Source: Pseudomonas sp. H1h (GTDB lineage: Bacteria > Pseudomonadota > Gammaproteobacteria > Pseudomonadales > Pseudomonadaceae). Taken from it: a DNA stretch of 64,000 nucleotides. The DNA is taken from positions 124,001 to 188,000 of the forward strand of contig NZ_AYMJ01000018.1 in NCBI RefSeq assembly GCF_000633255.1, in the 5' to 3' direction. How positions within the stretch are numbered: position 1 is the stretch's first letter; each line of letters begins with the position of its first letter. The notes under the pieces are model-generated. The model ran no database searches, was not told the DNA's origin, and worked only from the letters and a program-made list of their open reading frames with translations. This document shows positions 40,556 to 48,711 of this stretch, in pieces. The position numbers were made by a program, and so were the translations under genes.

Positions 40556-41950
40556 ATGAGTGAGAGCGCAGACATTCTGATTATCGGCGGTGGCCTCAGC
40601 GGCACGATGCTGGCGGTGCAATTGTTGCGGCTGCCCGGCCAGCGCAGGATTAGCGTCATCGAGCCACGCGCCGAACTCGGCCGTGGCGAAGCCTACAGCG
40701 CCGTCGAACTGGGCCATACGCTCAATGGCAATGCGGCGCGGATGAGTGTCGATCCGGACAACCCCGATGACCTGACCCAATGGCTGACCACGCACATTGC
40801 CGGCGGTGGCTGGCCTGAGTCGGCCGAGCAGGCTGTACCGATCAGCGAGCTGTTCCCACCGCGCGGGCTGTTTGGCGTATATGTGCAGCAGCGTCTGGCC
40901 GAGGCGCGGGTGGCCGGCGCGCAGCAGGGTTCGACGGTTGAGCACATCTGCGCCGAAGTCGTCGATCTGCAAAGCGATGCCGATTCGGTGCAAGTGAGCT
41001 TGAACGATGGGCGACGGTTACGCAGCACCTACGCCGTGCTCGCCACGGGCATGTTTCCCGCCGCCCGCACGCCGCAGAAAGAGTCCAGTGGCCTCAATGC
41101 CGCTGCGCTTGATCCGTGGGATGTCGCGGCCATGCGTCAGCTTGATCCGCAGTCAACCGTGCTGATCATCGGTTCCGGTCTGACCATGGTCGATGCGGTG
41201 GTTTCACTGGAACAGGCCGGGCATCGCGGGCCGATTGAAGTGTTCTCCCGTCACGGACTGTTGCCCCATGTACGGCGGCAACCACCGGCGTGGCCGGATT
41301 TTCTCGCTGAAGATCACAGCATCCGCACGCCGCGCCAATTGCTGCGTGAATTACGCAGGCAGTGTCGTGACGCCATCGCCCAGGGCATTGACTGGCAGGC
41401 GCCGCTGGACACGGTTCGAGCACATATCGCACGGTTGTGGAGCCAGGCCACTGACGTGCAGCGTCGACAGTTCGTCCGGCATGTGCGGCCGTGGTGGGAG
41501 AGTCATCATCACCGCTCTGCGCCCTTGAGTGCGGCGTTGGTTGAACGCTTGCGCAGCGAGGGTCGTTTGCGGATTCAGGCGGCGTCGTTCAAGGGGCTCG
41601 AGCCTCACTCGGGCGCTGGCGTGAGCATTCGAATTCGTCGCCGTGGTGAAGCCGCTACCGGTGTGGTGCATGGCGCAGCGCTGATCAATTCCAGCGGCAT
41701 CGAGTACGACTGGCGCCGCGTGGCGCGAGCGTTGCCCCAGCAGTTGCTCGCGCGTGGACTGGTGCGGCCGGGGCCGTTGGCGCTGGGAATTGCGGCGGCG
41801 GTGGACGGTGCCGTGCTGGACGCTGAAGGGCAGGCCGGCAGCCGACTGTTCGCGATGGGGCCACCGCTGCGCGGGATGTGGTGGGAGAGCACCGCGGTGA
41901 CGGATGTGGCCTTGCAGGCGAAGGCGTTGGCGGCGCGGCTGGTGGGTTGA
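40556..41950 (+). CDS. FAD/NAD(P)-binding oxidoreductase (NAD_binding_9 type)
   Basis: A 464-residue flavoprotein. The N-terminal Rossmann motif is LIIGGGLSGTMLAVQLL, followed by PRAELGRGEAYSAVELGHTLNGNAARMSVDPDNPDDLTQWL, which matches the FAD/NAD(P)-binding family related to HI0933 and YdhS. A second Rossmann unit appears at TVLIIGSGLTMVDAVVSLEQAG (about 200). The ATG follows the regulator stop codon directly, so the two are cotranscribed. The electron donor and substrate are unknown. Confidence 0.85.
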   Translation: MSESADILIIGGGLSGTMLAVQLLRLPGQRRISVIEPRAELGRGEAYSAVELGHTLNGNAARMSVDPDNPDDLTQWLTTHIAGGGWPESAEQAVPISELFPPRGLFGVYVQQRLAEARVAGAQQGSTVEHICAEVVDLQSDADSVQVSLNDGRRLRSTYAVLATGMFPAARTPQKESSGLNAAALDPWDVAAMRQLDPQSTVLIIGSGLTMVDAVVSLEQAGHRGPIEVFSRHGLLPHVRRQPPAWPDFLAEDHSIRTPRQLLRELRRQCRDAIAQGIDWQAPLDTVRAHIARLWSQATDVQRRQFVRHVRPWWESHHHRSAPLSAALVERLRSEGRLRIQAASFKGLEPHSGAGVSIRIRRRGEAATGVVHGAALINSSGIEYDWRRVARALPQQLLARGLVRPGPLALGIAAAVDGAVLDAEGQAGSRLFAMGPPLRGMWWESTAVTDVALQAKALAARLVG

Positions 41951-42000
41951 AGGCAGGCCGCCTTGCAAAGATCCTTGCAGAAGTGAGCGGGGCAGGTCAG

Positions 42001-42735
42001 TCAGCGCGGCAGTGAATTCATCAGCCAGCGCTTGCGGATCTGTTCAAGGCGACCATCGGCGCGCAAGGTTTCGAGTGCCTTTTGCCAGCGTGCAACCTGC
42101 TGCGGATCGGTCTGCAGCGAGAAGGCAATGTAGGTGTCCTGATGTGTCAGCGGGATCTGATACTGCAATCGCTGCGGTTCCATGCCCTGGGTGCGGGCCA
42201 GCGCAGCGGTGGACAGGGTGTCGGACACCACGAAATCCGTCCGGCCCAGGCTGAACAGCCGCATCATCTGCTCAGGGGTTTCGACGCCGTCGAGGTTCTT
42301 CAGGTTTTGTTGTTGCAGGTAGCTATAGATCAGCCATTTGCGCGGCACGCTGATGCGTCCTGCCTGATCCGCTTCCTGCAGTGAGCGTACCGGTGGCTGG
42401 TTGTAGGCGTGGCCGTAGAGGGCGGTTTCGACTTCAATCAGCGGCCCGACCCATTGGTAGCGTTCATCACGCTCGTCGGTACGCAGGACGGTAAACACGC
42501 CGGTGTTCGGGGTTTCGCTGGCAGTGCGCAGCGCACGCAGTAATGGCACTTGTTGCAGGCTGATCCGGTCGCCGGCCTGTTCGGCCAGCGCGCGCACCAC
42601 ATCCACGCCGTAACCCACCAGTTGATCGCCTTGCTGAAAATGCAGGGGCGGGTGGTTGTCAGTGAGCAGTTGCAGATCCGCCGCATTGGCCGCCAGGGCG
42701 AGAAGTGACAGCAGACACGCGGCAATCCGTTTCAT
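42001..42735 (-). CDS. Periplasmic amino acid-type solute-binding protein
   Basis: A 244-residue SBP_bac_3 family protein with a signal peptide (MKRIAACLLSLLALAANAA). The mature protein reads LQLLTDNHPPLHFQQGDQLVGYGVDVVRALAEQAG, then the second lobe with GRTDFVVSDTLSTAALARTQGME. The canonical Arg/Asp ligand clamp is not clear, so it may belong to the divergent branch that does not bind amino acids. It stands alone; no ABC permease or ATPase is adjacent. Confidence 0.85.
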   Translation of the reverse strand: MKRIAACLLSLLALAANAADLQLLTDNHPPLHFQQGDQLVGYGVDVVRALAEQAGDRISLQQVPLLRALRTASETPNTGVFTVLRTDERDERYQWVGPLIEVETALYGHAYNQPPVRSLQEADQAGRISVPRKWLIYSYLQQQNLKNLDGVETPEQMMRLFSLGRTDFVVSDTLSTAALARTQGMEPQRLQYQIPLTHQDTYIAFSLQTDPQQVARWQKALETLRADGRLEQIRKRWLMNSLPR

Positions 42736-42861
42736 GAATCGTCCCTGAAAAATAGATCGCGAAGCTTAGTACGGGCCGAGGGTGGCTGTCGTGAGGAATG
42801 TACGGGGCTTTTGTGTCAGAAACAAAGGCTGATTGGCAGCGCCGGGTTCACCCAAAACAAT

Positions 42862-42980
42862 TGTGGGAGGGGGCTTGCTCCGGGCGGCGACTCGACGAAG
42901 GTGGTGTGTCAGGCAACAGATCGGCTGACTGGCACACCGCCTTCGTCGGATCGCCGCCCGGAGCAAGCCCGCTCCCACAG
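42862..42980. repeat. REP doublet, variant with long stem
   Basis: GTGGGAGGGGGCTTGCTCCG starts at 42863 and the inverse ends at 42980. The stem continues beyond the REP core through GGGCGGCGA/TCGCCGCCC and GACGAAGG/CCTTCGTC, so it is the longest hairpin in the window. The core has the GGAGGGGGCTTGCTCC form instead of GAGCGGGCTTGCTC. Confidence 0.8.
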
Positions 42981-42998
42981 GGGGCATGTGGTGGCTGG

Positions 42999-44372
42999 TT
43001 ACGCCACCACGCGGTAGCACGGCACGTATGCTGCGCCGCCCGGCAGTTTCATCCGGTGCTGGGCAACGAAGGCTTTGAGCAGCGCATCGAGCGGTTGCAT
43101 GATCGCCGCGTCACCGCGGATCTGGTACGGCCCGTGCTCTTCGATCAGGCGGATGCCCTTGTCCTTGACGTTGCCGGCCACGATCCCGGAGAACGCGCGG
43201 CGCAGGTTGGCCGCCAGTTCGTGGGCTGGCTGGTCGCGGTGCAACTTGAGGTTGGCCATGTTTTCGTGGGTCGGATCGAACGGACGCTGGAAGCTTTCGT
43301 CAATTTTCAGCAGCCAGTTGAAGTGGAACGCATCGTTGCGCTCGCGGCGGAACTGCTTCACCGCTTTGAGGCCGGCGGTCATCTGCCGGGCGACTTCGGC
43401 CGGGTTGTCGATGATGATCTGATAGTGCTGCTTCGCCGCATCGCCGAGGGTCGCGGTAACGAATGCATCGAGTTGCTCCAGATACGGCGCGGCATGTTTC
43501 GGCCCGGTCAGGATCACCGGGAACGGCAGTCCTTCGTTGTCCGGGTGCATCAGGATGCCCAGCAGGTACAGAAACTCTTCGGCGGTGCCGGCGCCGCCCG
43601 GGAAGATGATGATGCCGTGGCCGACACGGACGAACGCTTCCAGACGTTTCTCGATGTCCGGCAGGATCACCAGTTCATTGACGATCGGGTTCGGCGCTTC
43701 GGCGGCAATGATGCCCGGCTCGGTCAGGCCGAGGTAGCGTCCACCGTGAATACGCTGCTTGGCGTGGGCGATGGTCGCGCCCTTCATCGGGCCTTTCATT
43801 ACGCCGGGACCGCAACCGGTGCAGATGTCGAGGCTGCGCAGGCCCAGTTCGTGGCCGACTTTCTTGGTGTATTTGTACTCTTCGGTGTTGATCGAGTGAC
43901 CGCCCCAGCACACGACGATTTTCGGCTCGACGCCCGGACGCAGGGTGCGGGCGTTGCGCAGCAGGTGGAAGACGTAGTCGCTGATGCCTTGCGAGGTGCT
44001 CAGGTCGATGCGCTGGCTGTCGAGTTCGTTTTCGGTGTAGACGATGTCGCGCAGGGCGCTGAACAGCATCTCGCGGGTGCTGGCGATCATTTCACCGTCG
44101 ACGAAGGCGTCGGCCGGAGCGTTCAGCAGTTCGAGGCGCACACCGCGATCCTGCTGGTGAATGCGGATTTCGAAGTCCTTGTAGGCTTCCAGAATGGTCT
44201 TGGCGTTATCGACATGGGCGCCGGTATTGAGGATGGCCAGGGCGCACTGGCGGAAGAGGGTGTAGGTGCTGCCGGATCCGGCTTCGCTCAGTTGCTGGAC
44301 TTCACGTTGAGAAAGGGTTTCCAGGCTGCCTTTCGGGCTGACCGAGGCGTTGATTACGTGTCGTTGGGTCAT
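42999..44372 (-). CDS. ppnN: Pyrimidine/purine nucleotide 5'-monophosphate nucleosidase
   Basis: A 457-residue member of the LOG-type nucleosidases (E. coli PpnN, formerly YgdH), which splits nucleoside monophosphates to base and ribose 5-phosphate and is controlled by (p)ppGpp. The catalytic LOG motif PGGAGTAEEFLYLLGI is at about 268-283, preceded by RVGHGIIIF, and the N-terminal DUF4478-type regulatory domain is present (VINASVSPKGSLETLSQREVQQL). Full length. It is separated from neighbours on both sides and followed by a REP doublet. Confidence 0.92.
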   Translation of the reverse strand: MTQRHVINASVSPKGSLETLSQREVQQLSEAGSGSTYTLFRQCALAILNTGAHVDNAKTILEAYKDFEIRIHQQDRGVRLELLNAPADAFVDGEMIASTREMLFSALRDIVYTENELDSQRIDLSTSQGISDYVFHLLRNARTLRPGVEPKIVVCWGGHSINTEEYKYTKKVGHELGLRSLDICTGCGPGVMKGPMKGATIAHAKQRIHGGRYLGLTEPGIIAAEAPNPIVNELVILPDIEKRLEAFVRVGHGIIIFPGGAGTAEEFLYLLGILMHPDNEGLPFPVILTGPKHAAPYLEQLDAFVTATLGDAAKQHYQIIIDNPAEVARQMTAGLKAVKQFRRERNDAFHFNWLLKIDESFQRPFDPTHENMANLKLHRDQPAHELAANLRRAFSGIVAGNVKDKGIRLIEEHGPYQIRGDAAIMQPLDALLKAFVAQHRMKLPGGAAYVPCYRVVA

Positions 44373-44595
44373 GCAATGATCCTTAAAACGATGTCATCCC
44401 AAAACCAGGCGGATGGCATCCGAATAGTGTGTATCCATGAATGAAGATGGCACGATCTGCGCTGTACCGCCATGTCCCCGTTGGACGCTGAAAAGATGAA
44501 AAGGGCCCCCAGCATAGCTAAATCGCAGAGAGAGGCGATAATGCGCAGCGAGTTTTTTCCGTTGCCCTTTTTATCGCTCAAGGAAGTCATCACCG

Positions 44596-45123
44596 ATGTT
44601 CGAGATTCAGCCGATGGACGCAGCAACGTTTCGCCAGCAGACCCGTCGCAGCACGCTGATCATTGCCGTGCTGTTCCTGGTGCTGGCGATGGGGTTTTCC
44701 ACGGCGGCAGTGGCGCTGTTCGGCGAGCCCGGCGGGGATAATCTGCGCTTCAATGTCGGCGGGGTGTTCGTCGCGTTTCTGCTGACGGCGGCGCTGATGC
44801 GCGGGCAGTTCTGGCAGCAGGCGTGGATGGCGCCGGCGGTCTACAGCTGGCGGCTCAAGCGCAGCCTGATGAGCGTGACCAACGTCATGCATCAGGTGAC
44901 GGCGGCTGTTGAACAGAACGACCCGACCGCGATGAAGGTGCTGCGTTTCTACCATCTGGGGCTGACCCAGATGCACGAACTGGATGGCAACTCCAGCGAT
45001 CACGCGCAATTGCACCGGGAAGTCGAAGCTCACCGGGAGCGGATGCAGGCGCTGGGTCTGGATCTTGACCAGAAGCGCCTGGATCCGGCCTGGCTGGCGG
45101 CCCTGAAACCGGCTGCGCGTTAG
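44596..45123 (+). CDS. DUF3087 family membrane protein
   Basis: A 175-residue protein with two adjacent transmembrane helices (about 20-42 and 53-68) and a cytoplasmic helical tail. The pattern FRQQTRRSTLIIAVLFLVLAMGFSTAAVALFG and ALMRGQFWQQAWMAPAVYSWRLKRSLM fits DUF3087. The ATG at 44596 is used; an SD-like AAGGAAG lies 11 bases upstream. It overlaps the end of the convergent DUF2784 gene by 4 bases. Function unknown. Confidence 0.85.
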   Translation: MFEIQPMDAATFRQQTRRSTLIIAVLFLVLAMGFSTAAVALFGEPGGDNLRFNVGGVFVAFLLTAALMRGQFWQQAWMAPAVYSWRLKRSLMSVTNVMHQVTAAVEQNDPTAMKVLRFYHLGLTQMHELDGNSSDHAQLHREVEAHRERMQALGLDLDQKRLDPAWLAALKPAAR

Positions 45124-45506
45124 AACGGAATGCGGCTGGCGCGGCGCAGCTTCCACGAGCGGATCAAACGCCCATAGACCAGCAGATTGATCATCAGCAC
45201 CACGCTGCCCAGTACCAGCTGGATCTGCGGCGTCAGCCCGGCGGGGTAGATGATCGGCCAGACGTAGTGCTCGATGAAGCCGCCGGCGTATTCGGTTTGC
45301 CCGGCGGCGTGGCGCATCAGGTTTTCCCAATAGGTCAGCGGACAGGTCAGGTGCAACACCTCGACTGCCACACCCCACGCAGCTGCCGGCAGATGCAGCC
45401 ACATCAAGCGTGGCCACTTGAGCACCAGCAGTCCGCCGAACAGCACGAACAGAATGAATGACAGATGAAACAGCACCAGCCCGTCGGCTGCGATTCGGTA
45501 CAGCAT
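45120..45506 (-). CDS. DUF2784 family membrane protein
   Basis: A 128-residue membrane protein with three helices, matching DUF2784: MLYRIAADGLVLFHLSFILFVLFGGLLVLKWPRLMWLHL, TCPLTYWENLMRHAAGQTEYAGGFIEHYVWPIIYP. The paired T-x-W-E-N-x-L-R motif is the family hallmark. The ATG at 45506 has CAGGGAGACGAC before it. Its stop codon overlaps the convergent DUF3087 gene. Confidence 0.88.
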   Translation of the reverse strand: MLYRIAADGLVLFHLSFILFVLFGGLLVLKWPRLMWLHLPAAAWGVAVEVLHLTCPLTYWENLMRHAAGQTEYAGGFIEHYVWPIIYPAGLTPQIQLVLGSVVLMINLLVYGRLIRSWKLRRASRIPF

Positions 45507-45658
45507 GTCGTCTCCCTGACGCGATTGTGAAGGCCTCCATGGTACGCCGACAGTGGCGCTCGGGCGCTGCGATTTAGTGCAAGTGCGCAAGATTGTTCAA
45601 GCCGTGAAGGGGCATTTGCTGGCAGAGTCTGCGACCGTTTCCTCGGTTGAAGAGCGTT

Positions 45659-46357
45659 ATGTCTGACTCACTTATGCCGCGCAGTGCGTTTCTTCGCGGT
45701 GCGGCGGCAATCATGCCGTTATCCCTGGCGACAGCGCCGTGGGGGTTGCTGGCCGGCTCCATGGCGATCGAAGCCAATCTCACACCATTGCAGGGACAGG
45801 GCTTGTCGAGCATCGTGTTCGCGGGCGCCGCGCAACTGGTAGCGATCGGCATGCTCAAGGGCGGTGCCGGGATTTTCTCGATTCTGCTGACCACGTTGCT
45901 GCTGACCTCGCAGCACTTGTTGTATGGCATGAGCATGCGCTCGGTGATTTCGCCGTTGCCCGGACGCTGGCGCATCGGTCTGGGTTTTTTGCTCACCGAT
46001 GAACTCTTCGCCCTGACCAGCCAGCATGACCGCCAACAGTTCAATCGCTGGTATGCGTTGGGCGTTGGCCTGACGTTCTACGTTGCCTGGAACCTCTTCA
46101 CCCTCGCCGGCATCGTGTTGGGCAGCAGCATTCCGGGGCTGGAGCATCTGGGCCTGGACTTCTCGATTGCTGCGACGTTTATCGCGCTGATCACGCCGGT
46201 GGTGCGCAATGTGCCGACCGTGGTTTGCGTGGCAGTGTCGTTGTTCTGCTCGGTGCTGTTCAGTTATTGGCAGTGGGGCTCGGCGCTGGTGCTGTCGGGG
46301 CTGGCCGGGATGACCGCAGGGTTTGTCTGCAACAAGTTGTACAGGGAGCGCACATGA
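45659..46357 (+). CDS. azlC: AzlC branched-chain amino acid exporter, large subunit
   Basis: A 232-residue membrane protein with the AzlC pattern (LATAPWGLLAGSMAIEANLTPLQGQGLSSIVFAGAAQLVAIGML, TSQHLLYGMSMRS, GFLLTDELFAL). AzlCD exports branched-chain amino acids such as leucine or valine. The ATG at 45659 is used, giving MSDSLMPRSAF. It overlaps azlD by 4 bases (ATGA), so the two subunits are translated together. Confidence 0.9.
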   Translation: MSDSLMPRSAFLRGAAAIMPLSLATAPWGLLAGSMAIEANLTPLQGQGLSSIVFAGAAQLVAIGMLKGGAGIFSILLTTLLLTSQHLLYGMSMRSVISPLPGRWRIGLGFLLTDELFALTSQHDRQQFNRWYALGVGLTFYVAWNLFTLAGIVLGSSIPGLEHLGLDFSIAATFIALITPVVRNVPTVVCVAVSLFCSVLFSYWQWGSALVLSGLAGMTAGFVCNKLYRERT

Positions 46358-46668
46358 TCATCTGGGCAGTGATTTTCGGCATGGGGATCCTGGTGTTTCT
46401 CAACCGTTACGTGTTTCTCGAACCGCGCCTGCCGGTGCGTTTGAGCAGCAATGCACGGCAGTTTCTCGGTTTTGCCGTGCCGGGGATGTTGACGGCGATC
46501 TGCGGGCCGATCGTGTTCATGCCTGATAAACAGCTGAATTTGCAGTGGGATAACCCGTATCTGCTTAGTTCGCTGGTGGCGATCGGGCTGGTGCTGTACA
46601 CGCGCAATACTTTGCTCAGCATGTTATTGAGCATGGCGTTTTTCTTTTTGTTGCGCTGGTGGTTGTAA
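46354..46668 (+). CDS. azlD: AzlD branched-chain amino acid exporter, small subunit
   Basis: A 104-residue protein with three or four helices: MIIWAVIFGMGILVFLNRYVFLEPRLPVRLSS, then RQFLGFAVPGMLTAICGPIVFM, matching AzlD including the P-x-x-L-x-F-x-P-x-x-x-L motif in variant form. Its start overlaps the azlC stop. Confidence 0.9.
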   Translation: MIIWAVIFGMGILVFLNRYVFLEPRLPVRLSSNARQFLGFAVPGMLTAICGPIVFMPDKQLNLQWDNPYLLSSLVAIGLVLYTRNTLLSMLLSMAFFFLLRWWL

Positions 46669-46733
46669 GTTGCACTGGTAAAATTGTTCTACGCTTTAAG
46701 GATTCAGGTTCTTTTTATTCAGGCGAGGTGCAC

Positions 46734-46877
46734 ATGACAACCGAGCAAGAGCGAGCGGATGAAGACGAAGACGTCGATGAGCCGACGGAAGAAGAGATCG
46801 AGCGCGAGAAGCGCAAGGAGCAGACCTGGAAGCACGATGATGACAAGGAACTCACGGGGCCCGACGTGAAGTTCTGA
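46734..46877 (+). CDS. Small acidic hypothetical protein
   Basis: A 47-residue protein that is nearly all charged residues (ADEDEDVDEPTEEEIEREKRKE). It has a good upstream GGCGAGGTGCAC and is followed at once by a strong terminator. It is probably disordered. No function known. Confidence 0.6.
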   Translation: MTTEQERADEDEDVDEPTEEEIEREKRKEQTWKHDDDKELTGPDVKF

Positions 46878-46890
46878 AACCATTTTGCAA

Positions 46891-46918
46891 AAAAAGCCCC
46901 GCAATTGCGGGGCTTTTT
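46891..46918. terminator. Bidirectional intrinsic terminator
   Basis: AGCCCCGC-AATT-GCGGGGCT flanked by A5 and T5 (46891-46918). A perfect GC stem with a U-tract on both strands ends the small acidic gene and the convergent hypothetical gene. Confidence 0.92.
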
Positions 46919-46925
46919 CGTTGTA

Positions 46926-47141
46926 TCAGAGGTCTTCCAGCGACGGGAAGTCCGGGTGTGACGCCCGATAGCCCAAGGTCCTGTCGATCCACGCGTTGAG
47001 TTCGTTGACCATCACCGGCGGGTGGCCGGGGTAGCTTTCGAGGGTGGTGCGCAGGATGCGTTCGATGTCTGGCACTGAACGCAGGTTTCGGGTCTTGATG
47101 TAGTGGCCGATAAAACAGTCGAGTTGAAAGCGTTCTGTCAT
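46926..47141 (-). CDS. Small hypothetical protein
   Basis: A 71-residue protein from ATG 47141 (MTERFQLDCFIGHYIKTRN). A longer form from TTG 47213 would add 24 residues, but has no ribosome binding site either. The protein looks helical with a conserved-looking YPGHPPVMVNELNAWIDRTLGYR segment. The upstream gene-free stretch 47142-47529 holds an inverted repeat GTTGAC-N6-GTCAAC (47247-47264) and two hairpins near the end of the P450 gene. Confidence 0.6.
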   Translation of the reverse strand: MTERFQLDCFIGHYIKTRNLRSVPDIERILRTTLESYPGHPPVMVNELNAWIDRTLGYRASHPDFPSLEDL

Positions 47142-47246
47142 CGACAGATAGATACACTCCAGGCCGTTGGCCTGTTTGATTGCAAAATCGTCGCGCAACT
47201 TAGTTCTCTGCAAGGCTTGTTAAAGTTGTAGGGGATTCCTGGTTTT

Positions 47247-47264
47247 GTTGACTCTTTGGTCAAC
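47247..47264. promoter_or_regulatory. GTTGAC-N6-GTCAAC palindrome
   Basis: Perfect 6-base arms with spacer TCTTTG lie about 105 bases upstream of the small minus-strand gene. It could be an operator. No regulator next to it suggests which. Confidence 0.35.
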
Positions 47265-47436
47265 TGATATGCCAATTGGAAATGCGGCGCGCATGCTATC
47301 CGTAGTGCATCTAAATGTATGTATGACGGTTGAAATGTCAGACAGGCGGTTAGTTCGCTCAAACGACTGTTTTGTCGATGTCTGTATCGCCATTGAAACA
47401 CCCGGTGTAACGCCCGGGAATCACTTTGCAGCGCGT

Positions 47437-47483
47437 CCTCTGTTAACGCTTCAGAGGAGCGGATCTTTAGGCCTCTCGGCCTA
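47437..47483 (-). terminator. Two hairpins after the P450 gene
   Basis: CCTCTG (47437-47442) pairs with CAGAGG (47452-47457), and TAGGCC-TCTC-GGCCTA (47468-47483) is a perfect 6-bp stem. Both lie within 100 bases of the P450 stop codon on the minus strand. U-tracts are weak. Confidence 0.4.
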
Positions 47484-47529
47484 CGCGTTTGCCCGGCTTC
47501 GCCAACAACCCCATCGAGCTGCACAGCGC

Positions 47530-48633
47530 TTAAAGCTGCACCGCGCTGAACAGCGCAATCCGCCCATTGAGCGATGGGCGGTAATGCCAGGCCAGTTGCT
47601 GCAGATTCACACCCTGATCAAGGATTTCTCTGACCGTCGCAGCGGCAATGCTCAGCGCCAGCGCTTGCCCCGGACACTGATGCCGGCCGCTGCCGAAACT
47701 GAAGCTGCGCCGACTCGGGCGATCGAGCAGGAATTGGTCAGGCTGCTCATTCAACAGGGGATCGCGGTTGGCTGAAGCCAGCAGCACCAGAATCACCTCG
47801 CCGGCCTCGACCCGCACGCCATCAATCTCACACGACTGCGCGACAAATCGCCGGGTGTTCTGCACCGGCGGATCAAAGCGCTGAACCTCGGCCAGCAGCG
47901 CATCCAGCGAGGCTTCGCGCAAGCCAGGCTGACGCCGCAGTGCGATCAAGGCATTGCCGATCAGCCCGGCCGTCGCTTCAAACGTCTGCGAACAGAGGCC
48001 GATCAGGTTGGCGATCAGCGTATCTTCATCGCCCTCAAAGCGCTGGCCGATGGCCTTGAGCAAGTCGCTGTGCGGTTCTGCCAGCAGTTCGATGAAATAA
48101 CCGCGTAACTGCTCAGCAGCGGTATGGGCCGCCGCCAGTTGCAGATCACTGCTCAGTGGCGAAAGGCAGGCGACGAAATCCGCCGTGAGTTCACTGATCG
48201 CTCGACCCTGCGTCGGGCTCAAGCCCAGCAGCGTTGAAACCACGGACACCGGGCCACGAAACATCGCCTTATATAAGCCGTCGGCATCGGCTGTGATCAA
48301 TCGTGCCGCGACCAGCGTGCGCACCTGATAGTCATCGATCAACTGCAGCGCAGGTTCGACCGCAGAGCGTGGGCAGCGCTGGCGCTCGCCATCGTTCATC
48401 CGCATCAACTGACCGAACAACTTGCCAGCCATGCCTGAGGCAATCGCCTTGGGCACCGGCTCCTGCATCGGTCGCACCCGGCAATCGGCATGCGCCAACA
48501 CCGCACACACCGCGCGGGCGCTGCTGGCGACCCATAGTTTGAGTTCGTGATGAAAGGTCAGTCCGCCCTGAGCGCGCAATTCGGCGTAGTAGGGATAAGG
48601 ATCGGCATGCGTCGCAGCGATGATCGGGTCCAT
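47530..48633 (-). CDS. Cytochrome P450
   Basis: A 367-residue soluble bacterial P450. The heme loop FSFGSGRHQCPG gives axial Cys320, and the ExxR motif is E249-V-Q-R252. The C-helix region reads RMNDGERQRCPRSAVEPAL. The I-helix segment LCSQTFEATAGLIGN lacks the standard A/G-G-x-D/E-T order, so proton delivery may differ. It is about 30 residues shorter than usual P450s, mainly at the N-terminus. It is divergent from an ArsR-like regulator with 78 bases between start codons. No ferredoxin or reductase gene is adjacent. Substrate unknown. Confidence 0.88.
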   Translation of the reverse strand: MDPIIAATHADPYPYYAELRAQGGLTFHHELKLWVASSARAVCAVLAHADCRVRPMQEPVPKAIASGMAGKLFGQLMRMNDGERQRCPRSAVEPALQLIDDYQVRTLVAARLITADADGLYKAMFRGPVSVVSTLLGLSPTQGRAISELTADFVACLSPLSSDLQLAAAHTAAEQLRGYFIELLAEPHSDLLKAIGQRFEGDEDTLIANLIGLCSQTFEATAGLIGNALIALRRQPGLREASLDALLAEVQRFDPPVQNTRRFVAQSCEIDGVRVEAGEVILVLLASANRDPLLNEQPDQFLLDRPSRRSFSFGSGRHQCPGQALALSIAAATVREILDQGVNLQQLAWHYRPSLNGRIALFSAVQL

Positions 48634-48687
48634 GGTTCACAGCCTTGTCGTCAGGAAAGTGATGCGAGTATCTTCAGTTCGCAACGA

Positions 48688-48700
48688 CGACGATTCGTCG
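48688..48700. promoter_or_regulatory. Palindrome in the P450/ArsR divergent promoter
   Basis: CGACG-ATT-CGTCG is a 13-bp dyad 11 bases before the regulator start codon, inside the 78-base divergent region. It is a candidate site for the ArsR-like regulator. Inferred from position. Confidence 0.4.
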
Positions 48701-48711
48701 GGGAGCGAAAT

